A stretch of 16,530 nt of DNA from Candidatus Aminicenantota bacterium (GTDB lineage: Bacteria; Acidobacteriota; Aminicenantia; Aminicenantales; Aminicenantaceae). A program made the position numbers and the translations under genes. The DNA is taken from NCBI GenBank assembly GCA_030633795.1, contig DAOWCB010000006.1, forward strand, positions 1 to 16,530, given 5' to 3'. This document shows, in pieces, positions 1 through 7,999 of the stretch (within the stretch, counting starts at the first letter, position 1; each line of letters begins with the position of its first letter). A model generated the notes under the pieces. It was not told where the DNA came from and searched no databases. It was given only the letters and a program-made list of their open reading frames with translations.

Positions 1-140
1 AGTTTTTTTTGTAATTTATTCAACCTGGAGAACCGGATCAGGAAATGTCTCTCCATGTTCTGCCAATATTCTCGGCTGTAGCAGGCTCTGTTTTTGCCGA
101 TGGCCTCCAAAATGAGGCGAGGGCAGTTCCTGAGGATCAC
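1..140 (-). CDS. Possible partial gene coupled to mntP, running off the window edge
   Basis: A reading frame opens with GTG at 140-138 and stays open for 46 codons to the window edge, so only an N-terminus would be present. Its GTGA overlaps the mntP stop codon (137-140), the same coupling style as other junctions in this operon, and this is the main support. The visible peptide is basic, with NCPRLILEAIGKNR near the start and RFSRLNKLQKK at the edge. I do not recognise the family. There is no clear ribosome binding site. A second minus-strand frame here is also open but ends in TAA at 16-18, so a chance ORF is quite possible. Confidence 0.33.
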   Translation of the reverse strand, partial: MILRNCPRLILEAIGKNRACYSREYWQNMERHFLIRFSRLNKLQKK

Positions 141-697
141 AAATGCTCGATCAAGATTTTTATTCCGATAAAAATCAGGATAAGGCCTCCAAAAAGTTCA
201 GCCCTTTTCCCCGCAATCTTGCCGAACACTGGCCCCAATTTCGTCCCAAAATAAGTCAATGCAAATGCGACTCCTCCGATGATGAGAGAAGGAAAAAATA
301 TTTTCTGTTCCAGGGCTGCAAAGCTCAAGCCTACAGCAAAGGCATCGATACTGGTGGCAATCGAAAGTAAAAACAGAGTCACGCCCTTGGTCGGATCATC
401 CGCCACTTTTTTTGCCGAGTCCCCGTTGCGGAAAGACTCCGCCACCATTTTTCCTCCGATTAAGAGAAGTAATCCGAATGCCACCCAATGATCCACATCA
501 CGTATGTAATCAAGGAATCCCTGACCTGCTAGCCACCCAATCAGCGGCATCAGGAATTGGAAAAATCCGAAGAAAACAGCAAGACGCAAACTCTGGCTCT
601 TTTTTAGCCCTCCAGGGAACACGCTCAGCCCAATCGATACGGCAAAGGCATCCATGGCCAATGCCAGAGCGACAGGAATAACGAGAAAGAGATTCAT
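137..697 (-). CDS. mntP: MntP-family manganese efflux pump
   Basis: The 186-residue product is a small, very hydrophobic inner-membrane protein of the MntP (formerly DUF204/YebN) family, which exports Mn2+ when cytoplasmic manganese is high. It shows the family's internal duplication: two six-helix-type halves each begin with a conserved DAFAV motif, with aspartates at residues 16 (MDAFAVS) and 118 (IDAFAVG). These are probably in the transport path. A Gly/Lys-containing stretch near residues 80-87 (IGGKMVAE) is also family-like, and the length is normal (about 185-190). The start codon overlaps the stop of the amidohydrolase gene as ATGA at 694-697, so translation is probably coupled. No manganese riboswitch (yybP-ykoY type) is visible upstream because the gene is internal to an operon. 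The family call is firm; Mn as substrate is inferred from the family. Confidence 0.93.
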   Translation of the reverse strand: MNLFLVIPVALALAMDAFAVSIGLSVFPGGLKKSQSLRLAVFFGFFQFLMPLIGWLAGQGFLDYIRDVDHWVAFGLLLLIGGKMVAESFRNGDSAKKVADDPTKGVTLFLLSIATSIDAFAVGLSFAALEQKIFFPSLIIGGVAFALTYFGTKLGPVFGKIAGKRAELFGGLILIFIGIKILIEHL

Positions 698-1866
698 CCT
701 GAATTATCTGCCAAATATTTCAGAGCAAGAGCGGTCATTAAAAGAGTTGCCTGGGGAAGAGCTTTTTCGTCGATATCAAACGCCGGGTGGTGATGGGGAT
801 ATTCCATCCCATCCCCTATCCCAAAAAACAAAAATGCCCCTGGAACCTCCTGGAGAAAATAGGCAAAATCCTCCCCACCCATGACAGGATCGATTTTTTG
901 CACCTTTCCCTTTCCAAAAATTCCACTGGCTATATGAGCCACAAAATCCACCATTGTCTCATCGTTGACAACCGTGGGATAACCCTTCTCGTACTGAAAA
1001 TCAGCCGTTGCACCAAAGGCCGCACACGTGGCATCGGTTATCTCCTTCAAGCGATTCTCGGACAATTCTTGCACATCGGCGTCAAAGCTCCGTACCGTTC
1101 CCGTAAGGAACACTTCCTCAGGGATGATGTTGTAAATCGTGCCTCCCTCGATGGTTCCGAATGAAATAACGACAGGCTTTAAGGGGTCCACATTCCGGCT
1201 GGCGATGCTCTGGATATTCACGACCAGATGAGAGGCTACCAGGATAGGGTCCACCGTTTGGTGGGGCATCGAACCGTGTCCGCCTTTTCCCTGGATGCGG
1301 ATCGTGAATTTGTCGGGTTGGGCCATCATGGCACCCTTCACGAGTCCGACAATACCCGTGGAAAGGAGCTGCCAGAGGTGGAGACCGAAGATGGCATCCA
1401 CATCTTCCAAGGCGCCCTCTTCTATCATGATTTTTGCTCCTCCGGGAATCCTCTCCTCGGAGGGCTGGAACAGGAACACCACATTGCCCTGGAAGGCATC
1501 TTTTCTTCGACAGAGAAGCTCGATCACCCCCATCAGAATCGCCATGTGTCCGTCGTGACCACAGGCATGGGCAGCTCCAGGATTTTCGGATCTATACTCT
1601 TTGTCCCCGTCTTCTTTTAGAGGAAGGGCATCGATATCGGCTCTCAACGCAACCGTTTTGCCCCCAGGTTTTCCCCTCAATACACCACGGAGGCCTGTTT
1701 TGGCCATTTCCTGAACGGGGATGTCATGGTCCTCTAGGAATTTCCGCAAAACCGAAGAGGTCCGGTGCTCCTCGAATGCTGTTTCCGGGTGTCGATGAAA
1801 ATCGCGGCGCCAGGCGATCAGCTGGTTGGCTAATTCCTCAGTTTCTTTTTTTAACTCATCGATCAT
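694..1866 (-). CDS. M20-family metal-dependent amidohydrolase (hippurate/N-acyl-amino-acid hydrolase type)
   Basis: This 390-residue cytoplasmic enzyme belongs to the M20D peptidase/amidohydrolase group that hydrolyses N-acyl-amino acids, hippurate or related amides. Visible motifs in order are RRDFHRHPE (20-28), RADIDALP (75-82), the metal site HACGHDGH (100-107, Cys102 and His104), catalytic-base/metal region PSEE (135-138), His163 in FGLH, the dimerisation lid with GKGGHGSMPH, then GGEDFAYF and the final metal histidines in HHHPAFD. I chose ATG 1866 over ATG 1884 because GGAGGACAGGC gives a strong Shine-Dalgarno just upstream. With this start the gene overlaps the end of the symporter gene by 11 bp. 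Family members usually bind two Mn, Co, Zn or Ni ions, which fits a neighbouring Mn exporter. The exact substrate cannot be read from the sequence, but the upstream transporter suggests it is imported. Confidence 0.93.
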   Translation of the reverse strand: MIDELKKETEELANQLIAWRRDFHRHPETAFEEHRTSSVLRKFLEDHDIPVQEMAKTGLRGVLRGKPGGKTVALRADIDALPLKEDGDKEYRSENPGAAHACGHDGHMAILMGVIELLCRRKDAFQGNVVFLFQPSEERIPGGAKIMIEEGALEDVDAIFGLHLWQLLSTGIVGLVKGAMMAQPDKFTIRIQGKGGHGSMPHQTVDPILVASHLVVNIQSIASRNVDPLKPVVISFGTIEGGTIYNIIPEEVFLTGTVRSFDADVQELSENRLKEITDATCAAFGATADFQYEKGYPTVVNDETMVDFVAHIASGIFGKGKVQKIDPVMGGEDFAYFLQEVPGAFLFFGIGDGMEYPHHHPAFDIDEKALPQATLLMTALALKYLADNSG

Positions 1867-3307
1867 GCCTGTCCTCCGATTCAAGTTTTTTCACATCCGT
1901 TGGTTTTGTACTAAGACTAACCAACAATGTCACGATGCTGTTTATTGCCAATCCCACAAATCCCGCATTCAATCCGAGGAACGGGTCACGACCGCTGACA
2001 ATAAGCACAACCACAACAGCGATCCCCACGATCAGACCGCTGAAAACCCCTGTTTTTGTGACCCGCTTCCAAAACAGCCCCAGGACGACTCCCGGAAAAA
2101 ACTGGCAAACTCCATCATACCCGAAGATCAACAGATTGACCAGTTCCTCTGTAAAGGCTATCGCAAAAATCAGCGCTATGGTCGTTATGACAAGAACCAG
2201 AAACCGGGAAAGCCTCATCACGGTCTCATCGCTGGCTTTCGGATTAAATCCTGCCTTGTACACATTTTTTGCGAGCAGCGTCGAAGCAAATAAAACGAGG
2301 ATCGAGGCGGGAACCATGGCAGTCACAGCCCCGGCTGCCCCCACAAACCCCATGAACCAGGAAGGATACGTTTTATTGACCAATTCCAGAAAGGCCATGT
2401 CTCCGTTTGCCAAACCGGGGATAACCAGGAGGGCCGTGAATCCCACCATGAAGATGAGCAGGATCGGGATCTGGTAGATGGGCATGATGATGGCGTTTCT
2501 CTTGATGATGTTAGCACTTTTGGCAGAAAAGACCGAACCGAACACATGGGGCCACATGTAAAATCCCAATCCGGTCAGGAGGAGGGTGGACATCACCCAA
2601 ATCACACCCATGTGGGATGTTCCTCCCGGAAGAACGAGGTATTGCGGTTTTTGCTCGATCAGCGTGCGGAACATATTGCCGAATCCCCCAAAATAGATTA
2701 TCGGCACCCCGATCCCGACCACAAGCACTGCCACGATCATCATGATGTCCTTGACGATGGACACCCAGGCAGTTCCCCGGATTCCGCTGGTATAGACAAA
2801 GACACAGGTCAAAACAAAAGAAATGGCGATGGCCAAACGGGAGGGAATGGCCTGGTTGCTGGCCACTTCCACGATCAAGCCCAATCCCGTTAGCTGAAGC
2901 TGAAGATAGGGAATGATGGAAAAAACGCCGATTAGGGCTACTAAGATCCCGAGAGCACGGCTGTTATACCGATTGACAAAATAATCCGGCTGGGTGTGAA
3001 GACCGTGTTTTTTTCCCACTTTCCACAGGGCCGGGAGGATAAAAAAGGACAGGGTGTAGGCCAAAGCACCATAGGCCAGGATGTAGAAGGTAGGGGCTCC
3101 TTTGGAGTAAGCCCAACCGCTGGCCCCGAGAAAGGTGAATGTCGTGTAGATTTCCCCTGCCATTAACAGCCATATGATGACGATCCCGAACTGTCGGCCT
3201 CCCACCGTCCAGTTCTCGAGATTCATCTTGACATGTCGGCCCGCATAAATGCCCAACAGGGCAGAGAACAGTATAGTGCCCAGAATGATGAATAACGCCG
3301 CGTTCAC
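1856..3307 (-). CDS. Sodium:solute symporter (SSS family)
   Basis: The 483-residue product is an integral membrane protein with about 13 hydrophobic segments and an N-out-like start (MNAALFIILGTILFSALLG). The first core helix region has LENWTVGGRQFG and MAGEIYTTFTFLGASGWAY, matching the SSS signature around the first sodium-site helix. Later family features are LHTQPDYFVNRYNSR (about 108-122), SGIRGTAWVSIVKD and the SILVLFASTLLAKNVY segment. The charged C-terminal tail (KKLESEDRHDR) is probably cytoplasmic. SSS proteins couple Na+ entry to uptake of organic acids, amino acids or sugars. The pairing with a DUF3311-type small protein resembles MctP-like monocarboxylate carriers and the Bacillus YhjB/YhjC pair. 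The start ATG overlaps the preceding gene's TGA (3304-3307). The substrate is unknown; the downstream amidohydrolase hints at an N-acyl amino acid or amide. Confidence 0.92.
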   Translation of the reverse strand: MNAALFIILGTILFSALLGIYAGRHVKMNLENWTVGGRQFGIVIIWLLMAGEIYTTFTFLGASGWAYSKGAPTFYILAYGALAYTLSFFILPALWKVGKKHGLHTQPDYFVNRYNSRALGILVALIGVFSIIPYLQLQLTGLGLIVEVASNQAIPSRLAIAISFVLTCVFVYTSGIRGTAWVSIVKDIMMIVAVLVVGIGVPIIYFGGFGNMFRTLIEQKPQYLVLPGGTSHMGVIWVMSTLLLTGLGFYMWPHVFGSVFSAKSANIIKRNAIIMPIYQIPILLIFMVGFTALLVIPGLANGDMAFLELVNKTYPSWFMGFVGAAGAVTAMVPASILVLFASTLLAKNVYKAGFNPKASDETVMRLSRFLVLVITTIALIFAIAFTEELVNLLIFGYDGVCQFFPGVVLGLFWKRVTKTGVFSGLIVGIAVVVVLIVSGRDPFLGLNAGFVGLAINSIVTLLVSLSTKPTDVKKLESEDRHDR

Positions 3308-3525
3308 TTATCTTCCCCTTCTTCTGGCGGATTGTACTTTTTCTCGAGTTTATAGGCCAAGGCAAGAATAACAGGTGTAAGCACCACCCAAGCCAATAGC
3401 CAGAACAACAAAAACGGTAAACCCAGGATGATCGGTTCGATCCGGTTGACCAATGGAAGGGCAAAAACCATAGTGATAAACGGGATAGCTCCTAGGATCA
3501 GAGCGATTCTCGTCCCTTTTTTCAT
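3304..3525 (-). CDS. DUF3311-type small membrane protein, symporter partner
   Basis: The 73-residue protein has two transmembrane helices (about residues 8-26 and 32-58) separated by a short polar turn (NRIEP), followed by a charged cytoplasmic tail. Small proteins of this kind (DUF3311) are habitually encoded immediately before SSS transporters and are thought to be accessory subunits, though their role is poorly defined. The start is well supported: a near-perfect Shine-Dalgarno AAGGAGGT sits six bases before ATG. The stop codon overlaps the symporter start by 4 bp (ATGA), so both are probably made in comparable amounts. It is the first gene of the minus-strand operon, directly behind a TATAAT promoter. 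The DUF assignment is from memory of the pattern and the context; the two-helix topology is seen directly. Confidence 0.82.
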   Translation of the reverse strand: MKKGTRIALILGAIPFITMVFALPLVNRIEPIILGLPFLLFWLLAWVVLTPVILALAYKLEKKYNPPEEGEDK

Positions 3526-3546
3526 CCCAACCTCCTTAAGCCTGCC

Positions 3547-3576
3547 ATTATATCAAAATAAAGGAAGCATCTCCAA
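3547..3576 (-). promoter_or_regulatory. Predicted promoter of the DUF3311-symporter-amidohydrolase-mntP operon
   Basis: Read on the minus strand there is TTGGAG (3571-3576), an 18-base spacer, and a consensus TATAAT (3547-3552), about 22 bases before the first start codon and just ahead of the AAGGAGGT ribosome site. The -10 is perfect and the -35 is only fair, so this is a housekeeping-sigma-type prediction. Confidence 0.6.
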
Positions 3577-3595
3577 AACCGTATTAAAGAATCAG

Positions 3596-3718
3596 TCAAG
3601 CAAACTGAAACGTCAGCCCGCTGAATTTCCGCCTTGTTTCAGCGAGGAAATTCCGCTTATTCCTCGGCTCGCCTCCGGATGGCCTCCTCTTCAGCTTACC
3701 AGACTGATTAAATGCCAT
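3596..3718 (-). other. Palindrome-rich intergenic segment with a 40-codon basic ORF
   Basis: This is the core of the 296-bp divergent intergenic region (3526-3821). On the minus strand ATG 3718 opens a 40-codon frame ending in TGA at 3596-3598. The peptide is strongly basic, roughly a quarter Lys/Arg, with no Shine-Dalgarno. The same DNA holds overlapping inverted repeats: CTGAAAC (3605-3611) with GTTTCAG (3636-3642); CGCTGAA (3619-3625) with TTCAGCG (3638-3644); GAATTTCC (3623-3630) with GGAAATTC (3646-3653); CGAGGAA (3643-3649) with TTCCTCG (3660-3666). It is less AT-rich than its flanks. It could be a dispersed structured repeat, a leader structure or a chance small ORF; I do not favour a functional protein. 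Confidence 0.4.
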
Positions 3719-3755
3719 CGCGGATTTGGAAATGCTTATTTAAAATAAACAAGAA

Positions 3756-3784
3756 TTTTGCATACGGGAAAACCAGTGTATAAT
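3756..3784 (+). promoter_or_regulatory. Predicted uvrA promoter
   Basis: A perfect TATAAT lies at 3779-3784. The -35 is degenerate: TTTTGC at 3756-3761 gives a 17-base spacer, while TTGCAT at 3758-3763 gives 15. An AT-rich block just upstream (3737-3750, containing TTATTTAAAATAA) could act as an UP element. I find no classical LexA box (neither CTGT-N8-ACAG nor GAAC-N4-GTTC) between here and the start codon. Confidence 0.6.
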
Positions 3785-3821
3785 AGGAATTCTTAATCAG
3801 AGAAAAGCAAGAAATATTATC

Positions 3822-6529
3822 ATGAAACAAGTAATTGCCCTCAGAGGCGTCCGGGTTCACAACTTGAAAAATATCGACCTGGATATTCCCCTGGATAAAA
3901 TGATCATCGTCACCGGGGTATCCGGGTCGGGAAAATCCGCCCTGGCTTTCGACACTCTTTACGCCGAAGGACAGCGCCGTTATATCGAGTCCCTTTCCGC
4001 TTATGCCCGCCAATTTCTGGAAAGAATGGAAAACCAGAGGCAGAACGCATAGAAGGCATCCCTCCAGCGATTGCCATCCAGCAAAAAGCCGTCACTAAAA
4101 ATCCTCGCTCTACTGTGGCTACCGTGACGGAAATTTACGATTTTTTGCGGGTCCTTTTTGCCAGGATAGGGATAGTTCACTGCCACAAATGTGGCCAACC
4201 TGTCCTGAGGGACACGATCGACGCCATCGTGGAAAAACTTCACATCCTCCCTCTCCAGACAAAAATCTGGATATCCTTCCCCTGGCCCCGAAACAAAGGA
4301 CTCTCGGATTTGCAGAAAGACGGGTATCACCGGATCATTTACCAAGGCGAAATTTTCCCACTGGACTTGGACAAAGGCAAAAAGAACCAAACCTTGGATG
4401 TCCTGGTGGACCGAATGACTCTGGATGAAGAGGAACGGGACCGGCTTGTCGACTCTCTTGAAATCGGGCTGAAAAAGGGTGGCGACAGGGTCAAAGTCCA
4501 AACAGAAGAGGGTGAAACCTTCCTGTTCTCTGCAAAACTCGAGTGCAAAAAATGCCAGATCCAGTACGAAGATCCCTTCCCCAACCTCTTCTCCTTCAAC
4601 AGCCCTCAGGGCGCCTGCCCCAAATGCCACGGATTCGGGGATCTGGCGGTTCTGGACGAAGACAAAGTCATTCCCGATAAGAACAAATCGCTGGAAGAAG
4701 GAGCTGTCGAGCCCTGGACCAAGCCTGTATCCCGCAGGAGGATGAGAAGGTTGATTGCGGAGGCTCAGGAACACAATATTCCTACGAATGTCCCGTTCAA
4801 GGACCTTCGAAAAGAATGGCAGACATTGATCATCGAAGGCGGTTCCGGATTTCACGGGGTCCAGGACTTTTTCGACCGGCTCCAACGGAAAAAATACAAG
4901 GTGCAGGTGCGGGTTTTTATCAGCCGCTACAGAAAATATGTTCCCTGCCCAGACTGCCATCAGATGCGGCTCAACCCGCAGGCCTTGAGTGTCAAGATCT
5001 TGGGACTCCATATCGGTGAAGTTGTCCATAAAACCGTCCGGTATGCCTCCGATTTTTTCCAGGATCTGCCGCTTTCTTCTTTCCAAAAACAAGTGGCGGA
5101 AAAATTGATCGCAGAAATCCAAAACAGGCTGAAATTTTTGTTGGAAGTCGGGCTGGATTACATCACATTGGACAGGATGACATTTACCCTGAGCGGTGGC
5201 GAAGCCCAGCGGATCAACCTGGCCGCAGCCCTTAGCACATCCCTGGTGGGAACCCTTTTTGTACTGGACGAGCCGAGTATCGGACTCCACGCACGCGACA
5301 ACCAACGCCTTATCGACATCCTCAAATCTCTCAAAGAGATCGGAAACACAGTTCTTGTAGTGGAACACGACCCCGAGATTATTAAATCTGCCGAATATCT
5401 TATCGATCTGGGCCCTCTGGCGGGAGAGGCAGGAGGAGAAATCGTGTACGCCGGCCCTTTGAAAGATTTTTTCGCCTATTCTGGGTCTCTCACCGCGGAT
5501 TACCTGAGAGGGGAAAAAGAGATAAAAATACCGGAAAAAAGACGCAAACCCGGATCTTTTTTGACCATCCACAATGCCCATAAACACAACCTTTGTCATC
5601 TCGATATCCAAATTCCTTTAAACGTTTTCACGTGTGTCACAGGTGTTTCTGGATCGGGCAAAAGCACCCTCCTGCATGATGTCCTTTACTTGGGTTGGCA
5701 AGGAAAATCATTCGACGGTTTCCAGGAAATCGCAGGACGAGAGGGAATTGATAAAATCCTGATGGTCGACCAGTCCCCGTTGAGCACATCTCCCAGATCC
5801 ATCCCTGCCACCTACACCAAAGCCATGGACGACATCCGGGAGGTGTACAGTCAAACACGAGGAGCCCAGGCCATGGGTTACAAACCGGGGATTTTTTCCT
5901 TCAACACCTCTGGAGGGCGCTGTGAGGAATGCAAAGGTGCAGGTCAGCAAATCGTGGAGATGCAGTTTCTCTCGGACATCGTCCTGACCTGTGAAGCGTG
6001 CAAAGGCCGAAGATTCCAGGACGAAATCCTGGATATCAAATACAAAGGCAAGAACATCAGCGATGTTTTGAAGATGAGTATTTCAGAAGCATGCATTTTT
6101 TTTGCCGAACGCCCAAAAATCCGAAAAAAACTAGCTCCGCTTATAGAGGTGGGACTGGGTTATCTCAGGTTGGGGCAGCCCACCACAACCCTGTCCGGCG
6201 GCGAACTGCAGCGGATCAAGCTTGCCCATAACCTAGTCCATCAAAGGACGAAAAGAATCCTTTATTTATTTGACGAACCCACCATCGGCCTTCACCCGAA
6301 CGACATCTCCGTCCTGCTCGACACCTTCCAGAAACTTGTGAACTACGGGCACACAGTCGTGGTCATCGAACACAACATGGATGTGATCAAATGTGCCGAT
6401 CACATCATCGACCTAGGACCCGAAGGTGGGGAAAAGGGAGGCCGCGTTGTTGCCAAAGGCACTCCAGAGCAAATCATCCGGTCCAAAAAATCCCACACCG
6501 CCCTCTTCCTCCGTAATCACCTCGTATGA
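3822..6529 (+). CDS. uvrA: UvrA-family excinuclease ABC subunit A, broken by a one-base frameshift
   Basis: UvrA-type proteins are dimeric ABC ATPases that scan DNA for bulky lesions and load UvrB in nucleotide excision repair. The gene starts at ATG 3822 with a weak ribosome site. The first 70 codons carry the first Walker A (GVSGSGKS, residues 32-39) and end in SAYARQFLERME. They then run into TAG at 4050-4052. Adding one A to the A run at 4030-4033 restores the family's next motif, EGIPPAIAIQQKAV, and an open frame to 6529, giving about 902 residues. Downstream are a CHKCG pair near the start of the UvrB-binding region, zinc modules CKKC...CPKC and CEEC...CEAC, ABC signatures TLSGGEAQR and TLSGGELQR, Walker B regions VLDEPS and LFDEPT, and a second GVSGSGKS. 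Several features look like UvrA paralogues rather than the 940-residue canonical protein. The frameshift may be a sequencing error or a recent inactivation. Confidence 0.88.
4030..4033 (+). other. Frameshift site in uvrA (A run one base short)
   Basis: The run of four A bases follows the ATG-G of a conserved Met-Glu codon pair. With five A bases the codons read Glu-Lys-Pro-Glu, as expected for UvrA; with four the frame shifts and stops at TAG 4050-4052. The region between this site and the artificial GTG restart at 4115 encodes conserved UvrA residues only in the shifted frame. Confidence 0.88.
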
Positions 6530-6530
6530 G

Positions 6531-6559
6531 TTGACATAAGAGGGAGGCGGTGATATTGT
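6531..6559 (+). promoter_or_regulatory. Predicted promoter for the antiporter-hydrolase-deacetylase operon
   Basis: A perfect TTGACA at 6531-6536 begins two bases after the uvrA stop codon. A 17-base spacer follows, then TATTGT at 6554-6559 (four of six -10 matches). Transcription would start near 6566, about 15 bases before the preferred start codon. This would leave the AGGGAGG at 6541-6547 outside the message. Confidence 0.45.
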
Positions 6560-6580
6560 CACTTGGGTAAAGTACGGCTA

Positions 6581-7999
6581 ATGGATACATTTGGTTGGAT
6601 CTCCATCCTTCCCCCTCTTTTGGCCATCTTTTTGGCCATCAAAACAAAACATGTGTACATCTCTCTAGTTTTTGGAATCTGGTTCGGCTGGACCATCATC
6701 CACGGGTGGAATCCGTTGGTTGGACTTATCCAGACGATAAACGCCCTGGTCGCTGTGTTCAAGGATGCCGACAACACCCGGGTGGTGCTTTTCAGCGCGA
6801 TGATCGGCGCAATCATCACCTTCACCCAGTACTCGGGAGGGATGAAGGGGTTCGTGAACTGGGTGGTAGGAAAAGGACTTGTCCGGACTCACAGATCCGC
6901 CGGCCTCCTTGCCTGGTTTTTGGGATTTGTTATCTTCATCGAATCCAGCATCTGCGTTCTCGTTTCTGGGGCTGTCTGCCGCCCGATTTTCGACAAACTC
7001 AAGATTTCCCGGGAGAAGCTGAGCTATATCCTCGACTCCACCTCTGCTCCCAAGTGCATCCTCATCCCGTTGAACGCATGGGGGGCCTTTGTTATCGGCC
7101 TTCTGGCCACCCAGGGAATGGAAAATCCCGTCCGAATCCTTGTTTCTTCGATGCCCTTCAACTTTTATGCCATCACAGCCCTTTTGTTGGTCCTTTTTGT
7201 GGTGATAGCCCGGAAGGACATCGGTCCGATGAAAAAAGCCGAGAAGCGGGTACGGGAAGAAAACAAGCTCCTGCGAGACGGGGCCGAACCCCTGATCGCG
7301 GACGATGTGGTGATGATGGAAGAAAAACCTGGCGTAACCCCCCGGGCGATCAACATGTTGATCCCGGTGATCACTATGGTCGTGGCCATGCCAGTCGTCC
7401 TGATCATCACAGGCGAAGGAAACCTGAAGGAAGGATCGGGGTCCCTGTCCGTCCTTTGGGCAGTCATCCTCGGCTTAATGGCGGGGGCCATCGCCTACAG
7501 GGCGCAGGGAATCATGAGGACCAAGGAGATAACAGCTATTTTCATGAAGGGAGTGGGAGGCCTTGTTCCTCTGGCAAGCTTGATGATCCTGGCTTTTGCC
7601 ATCGGCGACACCTGCGAGGTCCTCGGTACTGGCCCCTTCGTCGCCCAAGCCGCCAAAACCACTCTCAATCCAGGGATCATCCCAGCCGTGCTTTTCTTGA
7701 TCTCCTGTTTCATCGCGTTCTCCACCGGCACATCCTGGGGAACGTTTGCCATCATGATCCCGATAGCCGTCCCGATCATCCGCATCATCGGCCTTCATCC
7801 CGGGCTGATCATTGCGGCCGTTTTGGGAGGGGGTGTGTTCGGAGATCACTGTTCGCCGATTTCCGACACCACGATCATCTCTTCGATGGCTTCAGCAACC
7901 GACCATATCGATCATGTCCGCACACAGATCCCGTATGCCCTGATCGCTGCAGGGATTTCTCTAATTCTTTTTATCGTGTTCGGGTATGCACTATCATAG
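6581..7999 (+). CDS. NhaC-family Na+/H+ antiporter-like membrane transporter
   Basis: The product is about 472 residues with 11-12 hydrophobic segments, opening MDTFGWISILPPLLAIFLAI. NhaC-type members exchange Na+ (or Na+ plus an organic substrate) for H+ across the inner membrane. Family-like blocks are the ESSICVLVSGAVCRP segment, the STSAPKCILIPLNAWGAF segment, a charged cytoplasmic loop in mid-protein (about residues 215-260, KKAEKRVREENKLLRDG), FSTGTSWGTFAIMIPI, and GVFGDHCSPISDTTIISS near the C-terminus. ATG 6581 is preferred over TTG 6563, which would add only six residues; neither has a convincing Shine-Dalgarno. The gene overlaps the next one by 14 bp. Because it shares an operon with secreted hydrolases, transport of an amino acid or peptide product, rather than plain pH control, is possible. 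That is inference. Confidence 0.87.
   Translation: MDTFGWISILPPLLAIFLAIKTKHVYISLVFGIWFGWTIIHGWNPLVGLIQTINALVAVFKDADNTRVVLFSAMIGAIITFTQYSGGMKGFVNWVVGKGLVRTHRSAGLLAWFLGFVIFIESSICVLVSGAVCRPIFDKLKISREKLSYILDSTSAPKCILIPLNAWGAFVIGLLATQGMENPVRILVSSMPFNFYAITALLLVLFVVIARKDIGPMKKAEKRVREENKLLRDGAEPLIADDVVMMEEKPGVTPRAINMLIPVITMVVAMPVVLIITGEGNLKEGSGSLSVLWAVILGLMAGAIAYRAQGIMRTKEITAIFMKGVGGLVPLASLMILAFAIGDTCEVLGTGPFVAQAAKTTLNPGIIPAVLFLISCFIAFSTGTSWGTFAIMIPIAVPIIRIIGLHPGLIIAAVLGGGVFGDHCSPISDTTIISSMASATDHIDHVRTQIPYALIAAGISLILFIVFGYALS

Noticed and set aside
1434..2477. A 347-codon plus-strand frame across the amidohydrolase and symporter genes
   Set aside because: It spans two well-supported minus-strand genes and shows no domain; it is the complement shadow.
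3740..3821. A LexA/SOS box in front of uvrA
   Set aside because: I looked for CTGT-N8-ACAG and GAAC-N4-GTTC style boxes and found none close to consensus.
3708..4013. A 101-codon minus-strand frame opposite the uvrA start
   Set aside because: It is antisense to the UvrA N-terminus and has no ribosome site or recognisable family.
4001..5611. A 536-codon open frame on the minus strand opposite uvrA
   Set aside because: It lies entirely antisense to highly conserved UvrA sequence, has no recognisable domain and is rich in Phe/Gln/Asp as expected from reading the complement of conserved codons.
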